Under the pieces are notes generated by a model. The model was given only the letters and a program-made list of their open reading frames with translations. It ran no database searches and had not been told where the DNA came from. A DNA stretch of 43,398 nt, from NCBI GenBank assembly GCA_020721225.1, contig DYNE01000002.1, forward strand, positions 71,728 through 115,125, written 5' to 3'. The DNA is from Pelodictyon luteolum. GTDB taxonomy: Bacteria; Bacteroidota; Chlorobiia; Chlorobiales; Chlorobiaceae. Positions 25,080 to 34,404 of this stretch are shown in pieces. The position numbers and the translations under genes were made by a program. The first letter of the stretch is position 1, and each line of letters starts with the position of its first letter.

Positions 25080-28000
25080 TTACAACTCGATGAGCTTAAG
25101 AATGCCCCGCATGGGAATCGTGGCCCACTCAGGACGGTTGTTCAGCTCGTAATTCAACTCGTAAACCGCCTTGTTCATGAGGTAGCCGCGAAGCAAGTGC
25201 TCTCGCTGAGAGGCCTCTTCGGGAACGATTTCATGCCCCTTTGCCGCACTGAAATACGAATCCACAAAGTGCTGACCCACATAGTAGCTCCAGCGCTCGG
25301 CCCATGGTTCAAGGCGCGCTACATCCTCCTGCCTGATCACCGGATTTGCCTGCAGAAGCACATTGAAGGCCGCATAATCGAACGAACGCATCATGCCGGC
25401 AACATCGCGAAAAACCGAGCGTTTGATCTTGCGTTCCGATATCGGCCGGGAGGGTTCGCCCTCGAAGTCGATAATCACGACGTCATTGCCTGTAGAAAGC
25501 ACCTGCCCGAGATGGTAATCGCCATGAATTCTCACCTTCAGGGTATCTATTTTTCCGGTTCTGATCGGTTCGAACTGCTGCAGAATTTTTTTCTGATTGG
25601 CCAGCATCTGCAATACCAGTTCCTTCGGCTCGCCGGTCATGGAATCTTTCACCTCGCGAAGCAGAATCATACTGCGCTTTACCTGCTCGCACATCGCCTG
25701 ATAGATGGAACGCTGGTAGAGCGACGTAAAGGGCTCCGGTGCAAACTCAGGCTGTTCGGTCATCGAGGCCAGAGCGATATGCATCTCGGCCGTTCGTTCG
25801 GCAAGCTTTTCAATCAGGCCGAGCCAGGTTCCGCCGATAAGCTCCTGCATTGCCGGAGGAATAGGAACGGGATTACCGCTCAGACCCGGAAGGGGAGGCA
25901 GTTCGATGCCGCACTGCAATTTCGAAAGCACCTCTTCATAATACCGCTGTACATAATCGAGCGACAACTTCCAGGTATCGCCTTCATTGGGCACGAAACT
26001 CTGCAAAATACCGATGGAGTACCTGTTCGTACGGCTCTGAACGTAATCAAGCGTCCCAAGATAATCGGGCAGCTGAGCGAACGAGCTTCTCTCCGACAAC
26101 GCGCGGCACATTTCGACTTCGGGAGAGACTCCGGGTTCAATTCTGCGATAGAGTTTCAGGCAGAGATCGTCACGATATCTGATGGAGGTGTTACTCTGCT
26201 CGTTACCGAGCAGAAACGGCTCGGGCCCGGAACCCTTATCCATTGAAATTTCATCGAACGCCTCTCCTTTTACGCCGTTGACATTGCCGAGCTTGCCCTT
26301 CCATTCCGAGTTGCCCATAACAAGGTGGAAAAGACGACTGAGAAAGCTGTTTTCATAGGTGGCATCGCAGAGATACCCGTCCTCATCGCCAAGTACGACT
26401 TTCGCAATAGCCCGGCTGAAGAAGTTGTCTGCGACAGAGCTGATGGCACCATCAGGAGTAAAACAGACAGGAAGCTGGTACCGCTCGTTTTCGCCGCTTG
26501 AATAGCTTACCTCGGTGATCAGCAGTTTGGCATGCTCCAACCCCTCAACCGGGATTGTATCGATAATGGCGATGCGTATGATAGTTCTTGCCTTGCCTCC
26601 GAACCAGCGGCTGCCCATAAAATACTTCGGAAGAATTTCTGTTTCGAGACGTTCCCGGCTTTTACCGACAAAACAACTCTGCCAGCGGGCGACTTTCGCA
26701 TACGGCGAGTCGAGATAGGGGCGCCCGCCTTCCTGGGCGTTCTCTCTGACAAGCCGAAGCCAGAAGAAACCGTAGGCTCCGAGAGCGACCATGTAGGGCG
26801 TCTCGCGAACTTTCGGGAAACGGTTCAGACTGAAAACCTCTTCGGGAATACACCCTTCGTAGCCGGACAGGTCAATCGTGACCGCCTGGGCATTTCGGGA
26901 AAGGTTGATCACGGCAAGCATGGTTTCATCTTCGAAGGTGCGGGTAAATATCAGCACTTTGGGGTTGTTCACCTGCAGAAACTCGATGCTGCCGCGACTG
27001 AGCGACTTGTAGCGTCTTGCCGTGGCGATAGCGTGCCGCATCCACCAGAGCAGCGAATTGGTGTTGCTCTCCTGCACCTCCACGTTGACGGCTTCATAAT
27101 GGTATTCGGGATCGATAATGACCGGAAGCAGAAGCTTTTGCGGGTTGGCTCGAGAAAAGCCGGCATTACGGTCGGAATTCCACTGCATAGGGGTGCGAAC
27201 GCCGTCCCGGTCGCCGAGATAATAGTTGTCGCCCATACCGATTTCGTCGCCGTAGTAGAGCACCGGAGTGCCGGGCAGCGAGAGCAGCATGATGTTCATC
27301 AATTCGATACGCCGCCGGTCGTTGGTCATGAGCGGAGCGAGCCTTCTGCGGATACCAAGGTTGATGCGCGCTCTTGGATCGTTGGCATAGACCCGGCGCA
27401 TGTAGTCGCGCTCCTCATCGGTCACCATTTCAAGGGTCAGTTCGTCGTGGTTACGCAGAAAAGAGGCCCACTGGCAGTTTTCAGGAATTTCCGGAGTCTG
27501 GTCGAGAATGTCGAGAATGGGAAAACGATCTTCGGTAGCCAACGCCATATACATGCGCGGCATCAGGGGAAAATGGAAGTTCATATGGCACAGATCGCCC
27601 TCGCCTAAATAAGCGGCGGAATCTTCGGGCCACTGGTTCGCTTCGGCAAGCAGCATCCGGTTTGGATAATGCTCGTCGACATAACTGCGAAGCTTCCTTA
27701 AATAATCGTAGGTCTGGGAAAGGTTTTCGCAGTTAGTGCCCTCTGCCTCGTAGAGGTAAGGAACGGCATCGAGCCTCAGGCCGTCAACGCCCATACCGAG
27801 CCAGAAATCGAGCACATCGAAAAGTGCCTGATGGACTTCCGGATTTTCAAAGTTCAGATCGGGCTGATGGTGATAGAATCGATGCCAGAAATACTGCTTG
27901 GCCACCGGATCCCAGGTCCAGTTGGATGCTTCGAAATCCTGAAAAATAATGCGGGTCTCGGAATATTTGTCCATATCGTCGCTCCAGACATAGAAATTCC

Positions 28001-28379
28001 GCTCGGGAGAGCCCGCAGGCGCTTTGCGAGCCCGCTGAAACCACGCGTGCTGATCTGAGGTGTGGTTCACCACCAGTTCGGTAATGACTTTCATCCCGCG
28101 GGAATGCGCCTCCTCAAGGAACTGTCTGAAATCTTCAAGCGTCCCGTAATCGGGATTAACGGACATATAGTCGGCGATATCGTACCCGTCGTCACGAAGC
28201 GGCGACGGATAGAACGGCAGCAGCCAGATAGCGGTAATGCCGAGACTTTCCAGATAACCGAGTTTTTGACGAAGTCCCTCAAAATCGCCGATGCCGTCGT
28301 TGTTACTGTCGTAAAACGTTTTGACATGTGCTTCGTAAATAATGGCGTCTTTGTACCAGAGCGGTTCGGGTTGATACAT
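25080..28379 (-). CDS. treS: Trehalose synthase / maltokinase fusion (TreS-Mak)
   Basis: The 1099-residue protein is a bifunctional fusion. Residues about 1-540 are a GH13 trehalose synthase with WYKDAIIYEAHVKTFYDSNN, nucleophile Asp in GVDGLRLDAVPYLYE, acid/base Glu in LLAEANQWP and FLRNHDELTL. Residues about 600-1099 are maltokinase, with the catalytic loop VRIHGDYHLGQVL and metal-binding IIDFEGEPSRPISERK. TreS interconverts trehalose and maltose, and Mak makes maltose-1-phosphate for GlgE. GlgE is encoded 43 bases upstream, so they are an operon. Both catalytic sites look intact. Start at ATG 28379; a TTG at 28400 would add seven residues. Confidence 0.94.
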   Translation of the reverse strand: MYQPEPLWYKDAIIYEAHVKTFYDSNNDGIGDFEGLRQKLGYLESLGITAIWLLPFYPSPLRDDGYDIADYMSVNPDYGTLEDFRQFLEEAHSRGMKVITELVVNHTSDQHAWFQRARKAPAGSPERNFYVWSDDMDKYSETRIIFQDFEASNWTWDPVAKQYFWHRFYHHQPDLNFENPEVHQALFDVLDFWLGMGVDGLRLDAVPYLYEAEGTNCENLSQTYDYLRKLRSYVDEHYPNRMLLAEANQWPEDSAAYLGEGDLCHMNFHFPLMPRMYMALATEDRFPILDILDQTPEIPENCQWASFLRNHDELTLEMVTDEERDYMRRVYANDPRARINLGIRRRLAPLMTNDRRRIELMNIMLLSLPGTPVLYYGDEIGMGDNYYLGDRDGVRTPMQWNSDRNAGFSRANPQKLLLPVIIDPEYHYEAVNVEVQESNTNSLLWWMRHAIATARRYKSLSRGSIEFLQVNNPKVLIFTRTFEDETMLAVINLSRNAQAVTIDLSGYEGCIPEEVFSLNRFPKVRETPYMVALGAYGFFWLRLVRENAQEGGRPYLDSPYAKVARWQSCFVGKSRERLETEILPKYFMGSRWFGGKARTIIRIAIIDTIPVEGLEHAKLLITEVSYSSGENERYQLPVCFTPDGAISSVADNFFSRAIAKVVLGDEDGYLCDATYENSFLSRLFHLVMGNSEWKGKLGNVNGVKGEAFDEISMDKGSGPEPFLLGNEQSNTSIRYRDDLCLKLYRRIEPGVSPEVEMCRALSERSSFAQLPDYLGTLDYVQSRTNRYSIGILQSFVPNEGDTWKLSLDYVQRYYEEVLSKLQCGIELPPLPGLSGNPVPIPPAMQELIGGTWLGLIEKLAERTAEMHIALASMTEQPEFAPEPFTSLYQRSIYQAMCEQVKRSMILLREVKDSMTGEPKELVLQMLANQKKILQQFEPIRTGKIDTLKVRIHGDYHLGQVLSTGNDVVIIDFEGEPSRPISERKIKRSVFRDVAGMMRSFDYAAFNVLLQANPVIRQEDVARLEPWAERWSYYVGQHFVDSYFSAAKGHEIVPEEASQREHLLRGYLMNKAVYELNYELNNRPEWATIPMRGILKLIEL

Positions 28380-28422
28380 GGCTGATTCTTTAAGATCCAA
28401 TAAATTAATTATTTAATAGCAG

Positions 28423-30438
28423 TTATGATAAAAACACTACCCTGAATACATGAGCGGGCATCTCCGAAACGTTCAGTTCGACATAGTTCCACTCGCCATG
28501 CCACTCGTAGTTTCTGCCGGTCAGCAGATCTTCGAGCATGAAACTGCTGCCTGCCGCAAATCCAAACCTGTCGAGAGGGAAGCGGAGCCATCCGCCCTGG
28601 GTATTGGACTGATCGAGATTGACAACGGTGAGAATGATGTTCTGCTCGTCACCGGAATATTTCACATAGCCGAGCAGCCAGTCGTGTTCATGGCTTGCGG
28701 ATGCATCGATGCGCACAAAATCAATATTCGACGTACTCTGCAGAGCCGGGTTCTCCTTTCTGATACGATTGAGAAGCGTGATTTCTGCCCGGATATTGCC
28801 CGGACGATCGAGATCCCACTGCTTAATTTCATATTTCTCCGAATCGAGATACTCCTCTTTCCCCGGAGCTACAGGCTGATGCTCGCATAGTTCGTAGGCT
28901 GGCCCGTACATTCCGTAATTCGAGGAGAGGGTCGCCGCAAGTATCATGCGGGTAATAAATTTCCGGCGGTCGCCGCTCTGCAGCTCTTCGTGCAGGATGT
29001 CCGGCGTGTTGGGCCAGAAGTTCGGACGCATATAATACTTCAGCGGAGCCGTACTCAGCTCCTTGAGATACTCCTGCAGCTCCCATTTGGTATTCCGCCA
29101 GGTAAAATAGGAGTAGGACTGGGTAAACCCGGTCTTCGCAAGACGTTCCATCAACCGGGGACGGGTAAAGGCTTCGGCAAGAAATATCGTTTCCGGGTAC
29201 TCTTCGTGAATGGTCGCAATGGCCCATTCCCAGAATGGAAACGCCTTGGTATGAGGGTTATCGACCCTGAAAATGGTAACCCCTTTTTCAATCCAGAAAA
29301 GAAAAATACTGCGAAGTTCAAGCCAGAGATTCTGCCAGTCAGAAGTCTCGAAATCGATAGGCAGAATGTCCTCGTACCGCTTTGGAGGATTTTCGGCAAA
29401 CTGTACAGTTCCGTCCGGACGCCACTTGAACCACTGGGGATGCTCCTGCACATAGGGGTGATCCGGCGAGCACTGAAATGCAATATCGATAGCAACGGCA
29501 ATACCCTGCTGCTCCGCCTCGGCAACGAAAGCACAAAATTCTCCTATGGTACCAAGCTGCGGATGCACGGATTTGTGACCACCTTCAGCGCTGCCGATCG
29601 CCCAGCAGCTCCCCGGTTCATCAGGCCCTGCTGTAAGAGCATTGTTCTTCCCCTTTCGCTTGGTCAATCCTACAGGATGAATCGGCGGAAGATAGACGAC
29701 GTCGAACCCCATTCCGGCAATAAACGGAATCAGGCGCAAACAGTCCCGAAAGGTGCCGTGCACACCTGGCTCGCTTCCCCATGAACGGGGGAAAAACTCG
29801 TACCAGGAGCTGAAACCGGCCTTCGGCGTCTCAACGACAAGAATGAGCGCCTTCTCATAACGCGAAGCACAGGACTTGTCGGGATAGAGCAGCATCAGCT
29901 CTTCAAGGCCTGCCGACAAAGCGGCCTCGACTGCTTCTGAAGGCTCCTCAGCAATAAGTTTTTCTGCATAAGCGAGCAACTGCCGGGCACTCTCCCCGTC
30001 TGTCCGTCCGGCAGCTTTTTCCACAAATGCCGCACCGATACGCAGATCGAGCGAGACATCCTGACCGGCTTCTACTTTTTTCACCAACCCTTTTTTCCAG
30101 GTAAGAAAATGGTCGATCCACGCTTCAATGGTGTACTCATACCGTCCCGGCCTGCCGGTTACAAAAAAGCCCTGCCACCGGTCGTTCCCTACAGGAAGCA
30201 TGGAGTGGCGCTGCCATATTTCGCTGCCTGAGGGTCTGCAGCAGAGAGCGGCGCAAACGGTATCGGCCCCATCGGTAAAGATATCGGCCTGAACCTGCAG
30301 GCGCTCTCCCTCTACGCATTTGACCGGATATTTTCCGCAGTCAAGTTCAGGAGCGACGTTTTCGATAATGACTCTCTGACGACCGTCAAAATCATCGAGG
30401 ATCGTGTGGGGTACCGCATGACGGAATGTATTGTTCAT
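28423..30438 (-). CDS. glgE: Alpha-1,4-glucan:maltose-1-phosphate maltosyltransferase GlgE
   Basis: The 671-residue GH13 protein has the GlgE N-terminal beta-sandwich, then SWYEFFPRSWGSEPGVHGTF, the nucleophile Asp in IFRVDNPHTKAF and the acid/base Glu in FLAEAFTRP. These two residues are 29 apart, the same as D394/E423 of Streptomyces GlgE as I recall. GlgE adds maltosyl units from maltose-1-phosphate to alpha-glucan. It precedes treS-mak on the same strand. A TTG at 30444 could also be the start; I prefer the ATG at 30438. A branching enzyme is not in the window. Confidence 0.95.
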   Translation of the reverse strand: MNNTFRHAVPHTILDDFDGRQRVIIENVAPELDCGKYPVKCVEGERLQVQADIFTDGADTVCAALCCRPSGSEIWQRHSMLPVGNDRWQGFFVTGRPGRYEYTIEAWIDHFLTWKKGLVKKVEAGQDVSLDLRIGAAFVEKAAGRTDGESARQLLAYAEKLIAEEPSEAVEAALSAGLEELMLLYPDKSCASRYEKALILVVETPKAGFSSWYEFFPRSWGSEPGVHGTFRDCLRLIPFIAGMGFDVVYLPPIHPVGLTKRKGKNNALTAGPDEPGSCWAIGSAEGGHKSVHPQLGTIGEFCAFVAEAEQQGIAVAIDIAFQCSPDHPYVQEHPQWFKWRPDGTVQFAENPPKRYEDILPIDFETSDWQNLWLELRSIFLFWIEKGVTIFRVDNPHTKAFPFWEWAIATIHEEYPETIFLAEAFTRPRLMERLAKTGFTQSYSYFTWRNTKWELQEYLKELSTAPLKYYMRPNFWPNTPDILHEELQSGDRRKFITRMILAATLSSNYGMYGPAYELCEHQPVAPGKEEYLDSEKYEIKQWDLDRPGNIRAEITLLNRIRKENPALQSTSNIDFVRIDASASHEHDWLLGYVKYSGDEQNIILTVVNLDQSNTQGGWLRFPLDRFGFAAGSSFMLEDLLTGRNYEWHGEWNYVELNVSEMPAHVFRVVFLS

Positions 30439-30721
30439 AATCAATTTCTCAGGTTGGCAGGCCGGGCAAAAACCGGACAGTCAGGACAACAAGGTTTTCA
30501 GACAAAACCGTATGATTAAATATCGCCCCGTGTTTTCTTGAATGGAAAATATGAAGATTTCTCCAGTATCGATAAAAGTTTACTTGCCTTATGCATTTGA
30601 TTTCTCTTAAAAAAATTATTCCTTAGCTTTGAAAGAGAAACAGCGGCTCCGGAAAAACACCGGAATCGCTTTTCCGGAGCACTTTCCGGACGCATCTAAC
30701 AACAGGAATTACAACAGCATC

Positions 30722-31817
30722 ATGTTTGAACCGCAAAAAGAAAAACTGCAGGCTATAGAAGAGCGCCTGAATCAGTTACGGGGGTATCTTTGACGTCGAT
30801 GAACGTAAAGAAAAAATCGACGATCTTGAAAAAATAACCGCCGACCCCGCATTCTGGAGCGACCAGCAGCAGGCCAACAAAATCCTCAAGGAGCTGAACG
30901 AGCATAAATCCTGGACGGAAGCGTACGATAAGCTTGCCGCCGGAGCAAAAACCTGCCGTGAGGAACTTGAGATCGCCTCCGAACTCGAGGATGAATCCTT
31001 CAACGACGAACTTTCAGGCATAATAGCCGCACTCGAAAGCGACATCAGCTCGCTTGAGTTCAAAAACATGCTCTCAGGCAAGGACGACCCCGGCAACGCT
31101 ATCATCACCATTCATGCAGGAGCCGGAGGAACCGAAGCGCAGGACTGGGCCGAAATACTCTACCGCATGTACATGCGCTGGGCCGAACGCAAAGGCTTCA
31201 AGGTTTATACCGACGATTACCAGGAAGGCGACGGGGCAGGCATCAAAACAGCCACACTTGAAATTCAGGGTCAATATGCCTATGGCTACCTGAAGGCAGA
31301 AAACGGCGTACACAGGCTGGTGAGGGTTTCGCCTTTCGACTCGAACGCCCGCCGACACACCTCGTTCGCCAGTGTGTACACCTATCCGGAAGCTCCTCCC
31401 GACGTTGAAATCGACGTCCGCAAGGAAGACCTGGAACTATCCACCTTCCGCAGCGGCGGCAAGGGTGGCCAGAACGTCAACAAGGTTGAAACCGCCGTAC
31501 GCATCAAGCACATCCCCTCGGGTATCGTGGTAGGCTGTCAGCAGGAGCGCTCGCAGTTCCAGAACCGGGAACGAGCCATGAAGATGCTTATGGCCCAGCT
31601 CTACCAGAGACAACGCGAAGAGGAAGAGGCGAAAAAACGCGAGATCGAAGGGAAAAAGAAAAAAATCGAATGGGGCAGCCAGATCCGCAGCTACGTACTC
31701 GACGATCGGCGCATCAAGGACCACCGAACCAACTATGAACGGTTCGATATCGAAACCGTGCTTGACGGCGATCTTGATGCGTTCATGGAAAAATACCTTT
31801 CCGAATTCAGCGACTGA
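30722..31817 (+). CDS. prfB: Peptide chain release factor 2 with programmed +1 frameshift
   Basis: Translation starts at ATG 30722 ([20 protein letters not shown]) and meets an in-frame UGA at 30791-30793 after codon 23. A +1 shift at CTT TGA C continues in the frame from 30792 to the stop at 31817, giving 364 residues, a normal RF2 length. The downstream part has the SPF stop-recognition motif ([14 protein letters not shown]) and the catalytic GGQ ([13 protein letters not shown]). RF2 recognises UGA and UAA; low RF2 leads to the frameshift and so to autoregulation. The next gene starts 13 bases downstream. Confidence 0.97.
30778..30794 (+). promoter_or_regulatory. prfB programmed +1 frameshift site
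   Basis: The site reads CGGGGGTATCTTTGAC: a Shine-Dalgarno-like GGGGG three bases before the slippery CUU, then UGA C. This is the standard bacterial RF2 site. The SD-like G-run is one of the few SD-like sequences used internally here. The shift skips T30791. Confidence 0.96.
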
Positions 31818-31830
31818 AACCGAAGGAACC

Positions 31831-32643
31831 ATGCGAATAGGCCTGATCACCGACATACACTTCCCGGTGAACGACTTTTCAGAGACCCACTTCAGAACAG
31901 CCACGGACATTCTCGCCGGCATGGTATTTTTCCGCGACAGCTCTGTCGATTTCGTTCTGCAGCTTGGCGACCTTATTGAAGGCTCCAACGGTCGCGCACC
32001 TGAAGAACTGCGGCAGGTACTCACGATACTGAAAAAATATGACGGGCGCTTCCGCCACGTCATCGGCAACCACTGCCTGGCGGTTCCGCGAAAGGAGCTG
32101 CTGCGGGTACTCGAACTGCCGTTCCCTTATTATTCATTTACGGCAGAGTGTTTTCGCTTTATTGTGCTCGACGGTATGGATGTCTCCGTTCTGAACGAAC
32201 CGGAAACCGATGCCGACCGGAAACTGCTGCAATCATGCCTTGAGCAGCCGGAACTGCATGACTATTGCGGTGCCATAGGAGAGCGGCAGATGGAATGGAT
32301 GAAATCGGAACTGCTTAACGCAGGCGCAAGCGGAGAACAGGTCATTGCGATTTGCCACTTTCCGCTTCATCCCGCCACTTCCGACATGAAACACGGCCTT
32401 CTCTGGAACCATCGGGAGGTACGGGAACTGCTCAGCGCTTATCCGGCAGTGAAAGCATGCATCGGAGGCCATTACCACTTCGGCGGATATACGAAAGAAA
32501 ACGGCATGCACTTTCTTGTCCTGCCTGCCTTCGTCAACCGCTCGGAGCATCCGGAATCCGCATGGTCTGTCGCAGAGATCAAAAACAAGCGGCTGGTCGT
32601 TACCGGATTTGAGGGTACCCTACTGTACGATCTTGAACTCTAA
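31831..32643 (+). CDS. Metallophosphoesterase (calcineurin-like)
   Basis: The 270-residue protein has the ordered metallophosphatase motifs: DIHFPV (DxH), QLGDLIEG (GD), VIGNHCLAV (GNH), ICHFPLHP and GGHYHFGG (GHxH). These bind two metals. Start at ATG 31831 is preceded by GAAGGAA, and lies 13 bases after prfB; the longer frame upstream overlaps prfB in another frame and is not coding. The family includes alkaline-phosphatase-like and ADP-ribose/CDP-alcohol pyrophosphatases; substrate unknown. Confidence 0.9.
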   Translation: MRIGLITDIHFPVNDFSETHFRTATDILAGMVFFRDSSVDFVLQLGDLIEGSNGRAPEELRQVLTILKKYDGRFRHVIGNHCLAVPRKELLRVLELPFPYYSFTAECFRFIVLDGMDVSVLNEPETDADRKLLQSCLEQPELHDYCGAIGERQMEWMKSELLNAGASGEQVIAICHFPLHPATSDMKHGLLWNHREVRELLSAYPAVKACIGGHYHFGGYTKENGMHFLVLPAFVNRSEHPESAWSVAEIKNKRLVVTGFEGTLLYDLEL

Positions 32644-32657
32644 CAAACCATTGCGCC

Positions 32658-33518
32658 ATGATCCTGCGCCCACTCGGAACGTTGCTGTTACTCTTTGCCG
32701 CCGCAATATACCTGACTCCCTCAACGGCAAACGCCTTGCCGGACACCATCAGGGTCGATGTGCCCGAAAAAAACCGACAGCAGGGCCAATTCTTCACTGT
32801 CAGGGTTGCCAATACCTCCTCAAAACCAGGACTCTGGTTCATGGAGCGAAGCTACGCAATGTTCCGACAGCCCGACAGCTCATGGAGAGCGCTGGTGCCC
32901 GTCGAAAACCTTACCAAACCGGGAAGCTATGCCATCCTTGTGCGGACAGACAGCCTCGAACAGAAAGTTCCGGTACTGGTAAAACCGAACAACCGAAAAA
33001 TCCAGTATATCACGCTTGACCCATCGAAACAGGGAATCAAGGCAACCGAGACGGAAAAAACGCGGGTAAAAGCTGCCCTGCAGACCGAAAGCCCCGAAAA
33101 GCTGTACACAGGCACCTTCCTCCGGCCCTCGTCCGGCAGAACCAGCAGTTTGTTCGGCCTGAAACGATCATACAACGGAGAGCCGGTTACCAGCTACCAT
33201 AAAGGTATCGACATCTCGGCTCCGGAAGGCACGCCGGTGAAAAGCAGTGCAGCGGGTAAGGTGATCCTCTGTGGAACCGTCGGTGAAGGATTCCATGTGC
33301 ATGGCAATACGATTGTCATTGACCATGGGCATGGGCTCACCACCATCTACATGCACCTGCACACCATCAAGGTACGGCAGAACGTTCCCGTACAAAAAGG
33401 AGAGGTGATCGGCACGGTCGGCCATACCGGTATTTCAACCGCTCCGCACCTTCACTGGGGCACCTACCTCTACGGGACCAGCGTCGATCCTCTGCTATTC
33501 GAGGGAAAGCAATACTGA
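32658..33518 (+). CDS. M23 (LytM/lysostaphin-type) metallopeptidase, exported
   Basis: The 286-residue product has a signal peptide (PLGTLLLLFAAAIYLTPSTA), an Ig-like N-terminal domain, and a C-terminal peptidase domain with the zinc ligands His and Asp in SYHKGIDISAPEG and the HxH in TAPHLHWGTYL. These are all kept, so it should be active. M23 enzymes cut peptidoglycan cross-bridges, or act as regulators of amidases. It follows the metallophosphoesterase by 14 bases. Confidence 0.92.
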   Translation: MILRPLGTLLLLFAAAIYLTPSTANALPDTIRVDVPEKNRQQGQFFTVRVANTSSKPGLWFMERSYAMFRQPDSSWRALVPVENLTKPGSYAILVRTDSLEQKVPVLVKPNNRKIQYITLDPSKQGIKATETEKTRVKAALQTESPEKLYTGTFLRPSSGRTSSLFGLKRSYNGEPVTSYHKGIDISAPEGTPVKSSAAGKVILCGTVGEGFHVHGNTIVIDHGHGLTTIYMHLHTIKVRQNVPVQKGEVIGTVGHTGISTAPHLHWGTYLYGTSVDPLLFEGKQY

Positions 33519-33542
33519 GTTGTAAAGAAGCTGCAACTTCAA

Positions 33543-33563
33543 GGGGACCGCTTGACGGTCCCC
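33543..33563. terminator. Hairpin between convergent genes
   Basis: The stem pairs GGGGACCG (33543-33550) with CGGTCCCC (33556-33563) around CTTGA. There is no good T-run on either strand, so termination would be weak or factor-assisted. It lies between the M23 gene and the convergent exported-protein gene. Confidence 0.5.
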
Positions 33564-33575
33564 CACAAAATCCCA

Positions 33576-33923
33576 TTACGGACGGGTCCATATCGAGCCA
33601 CCGAATCCCCCTGTCTTATAGGTTGCTGTAGCTCTGTTGGGGTTGTCAAGCCTGAGTATAAGAATCCCTTCCTGCATGATCCTGCCTTTTGGAACATCCG
33701 CCCAGCGGAGAATGATCTGGTTTCCGTCAACATATCCTGATGCCACATTTGACCAGTCAGGATTGTTTACAGAGTGCTCTCCATACCAGAAAACCTCTTT
33801 CCCGAGCTGACGCATATAATACTTGCCTCCATCGTTGCAGATCCACTTACCAGTCAGATCGGCAAAAACGGTTGCAGGCAACAACAGCATGAAAAGGAAA
33901 AGAAGCGCTTTCACCTGTTTCAT
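33576..33923 (-). CDS. Small exported protein, beta-rich, unknown
   Basis: The 115-residue protein has a signal peptide (MKQVKALLFLFMLLLPATVF, cleaved near VFA). The mature part is short strands with aromatic residues: LTGKWICNDGGKYYMRQLGK, VFWYGEHS, GYVDGNQIILRW, LRLDNPNRATATYKTGG. This resembles a small beta-barrel (lipocalin or avidin-like). The start ATG 33923 has a strong Shine-Dalgarno (GGAGG, 4 bases before). Function is not known. Confidence 0.75.
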   Translation of the reverse strand: MKQVKALLFLFMLLLPATVFADLTGKWICNDGGKYYMRQLGKEVFWYGEHSVNNPDWSNVASGYVDGNQIILRWADVPKGRIMQEGILILRLDNPNRATATYKTGGFGGSIWTRP

Positions 33924-34404
33924 GGGACCTCCACAGTTTTCGTTTTGCAATCGCTCTCTTCTGTTATCACGTACTGAAACCTCACTACCAGTTTACTACG
34001 AAATACGGGGTACTGAAATGAAAACGTAACATCTCGCATCGATAAACATCCTTTTAATAGTAACAATAATCGACTTAAAAAAAATCCTCCGGCAAAATCC
34101 ATCTCTGGATGAAAAAGCGGATAACTTGTGCGAGCAATACAGTAAAAAATATCGACTATCCTCTGCAAAAGAAGGTATTGAAACGTCAAAAAATCAGGTT
34201 ACATTATAAGTACTATTGAAAATAACATCGGAAGGGAGTGGTTACTCCATAAGGCATAAGCAACAACTTGCGACCCATCGGAAAACCTGGAGCCAGTCCT
34301 CTCGGTCACCGTGTCAACAGAAACTTCCGTCACTGTAAAAAAAGTCATACAACCCACCTTTATTTCCGTTGTCATAACGTCATTACAAAAGGAGGATATC
34401 AATC
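33924..34404. other. Intergenic stretch with an SD for the next gene
   Basis: The 481 bases between divergent genes carry no convincing gene or RNA. The only clear signal is AAAAGGAGG at 34387-34395, the ribosome binding site for the DUF937-OmpA gene. It must hold promoters of both flanking genes. Confidence 0.5.

Noticed and set aside
24984-26246. Long plus-strand open frame of 420 codons opposite the treS-maltokinase gene
   Set aside because: It lies antisense to a gene whose catalytic motifs are intact, has no motif of its own, and is explained by the GC-rich codon pattern of the true gene.
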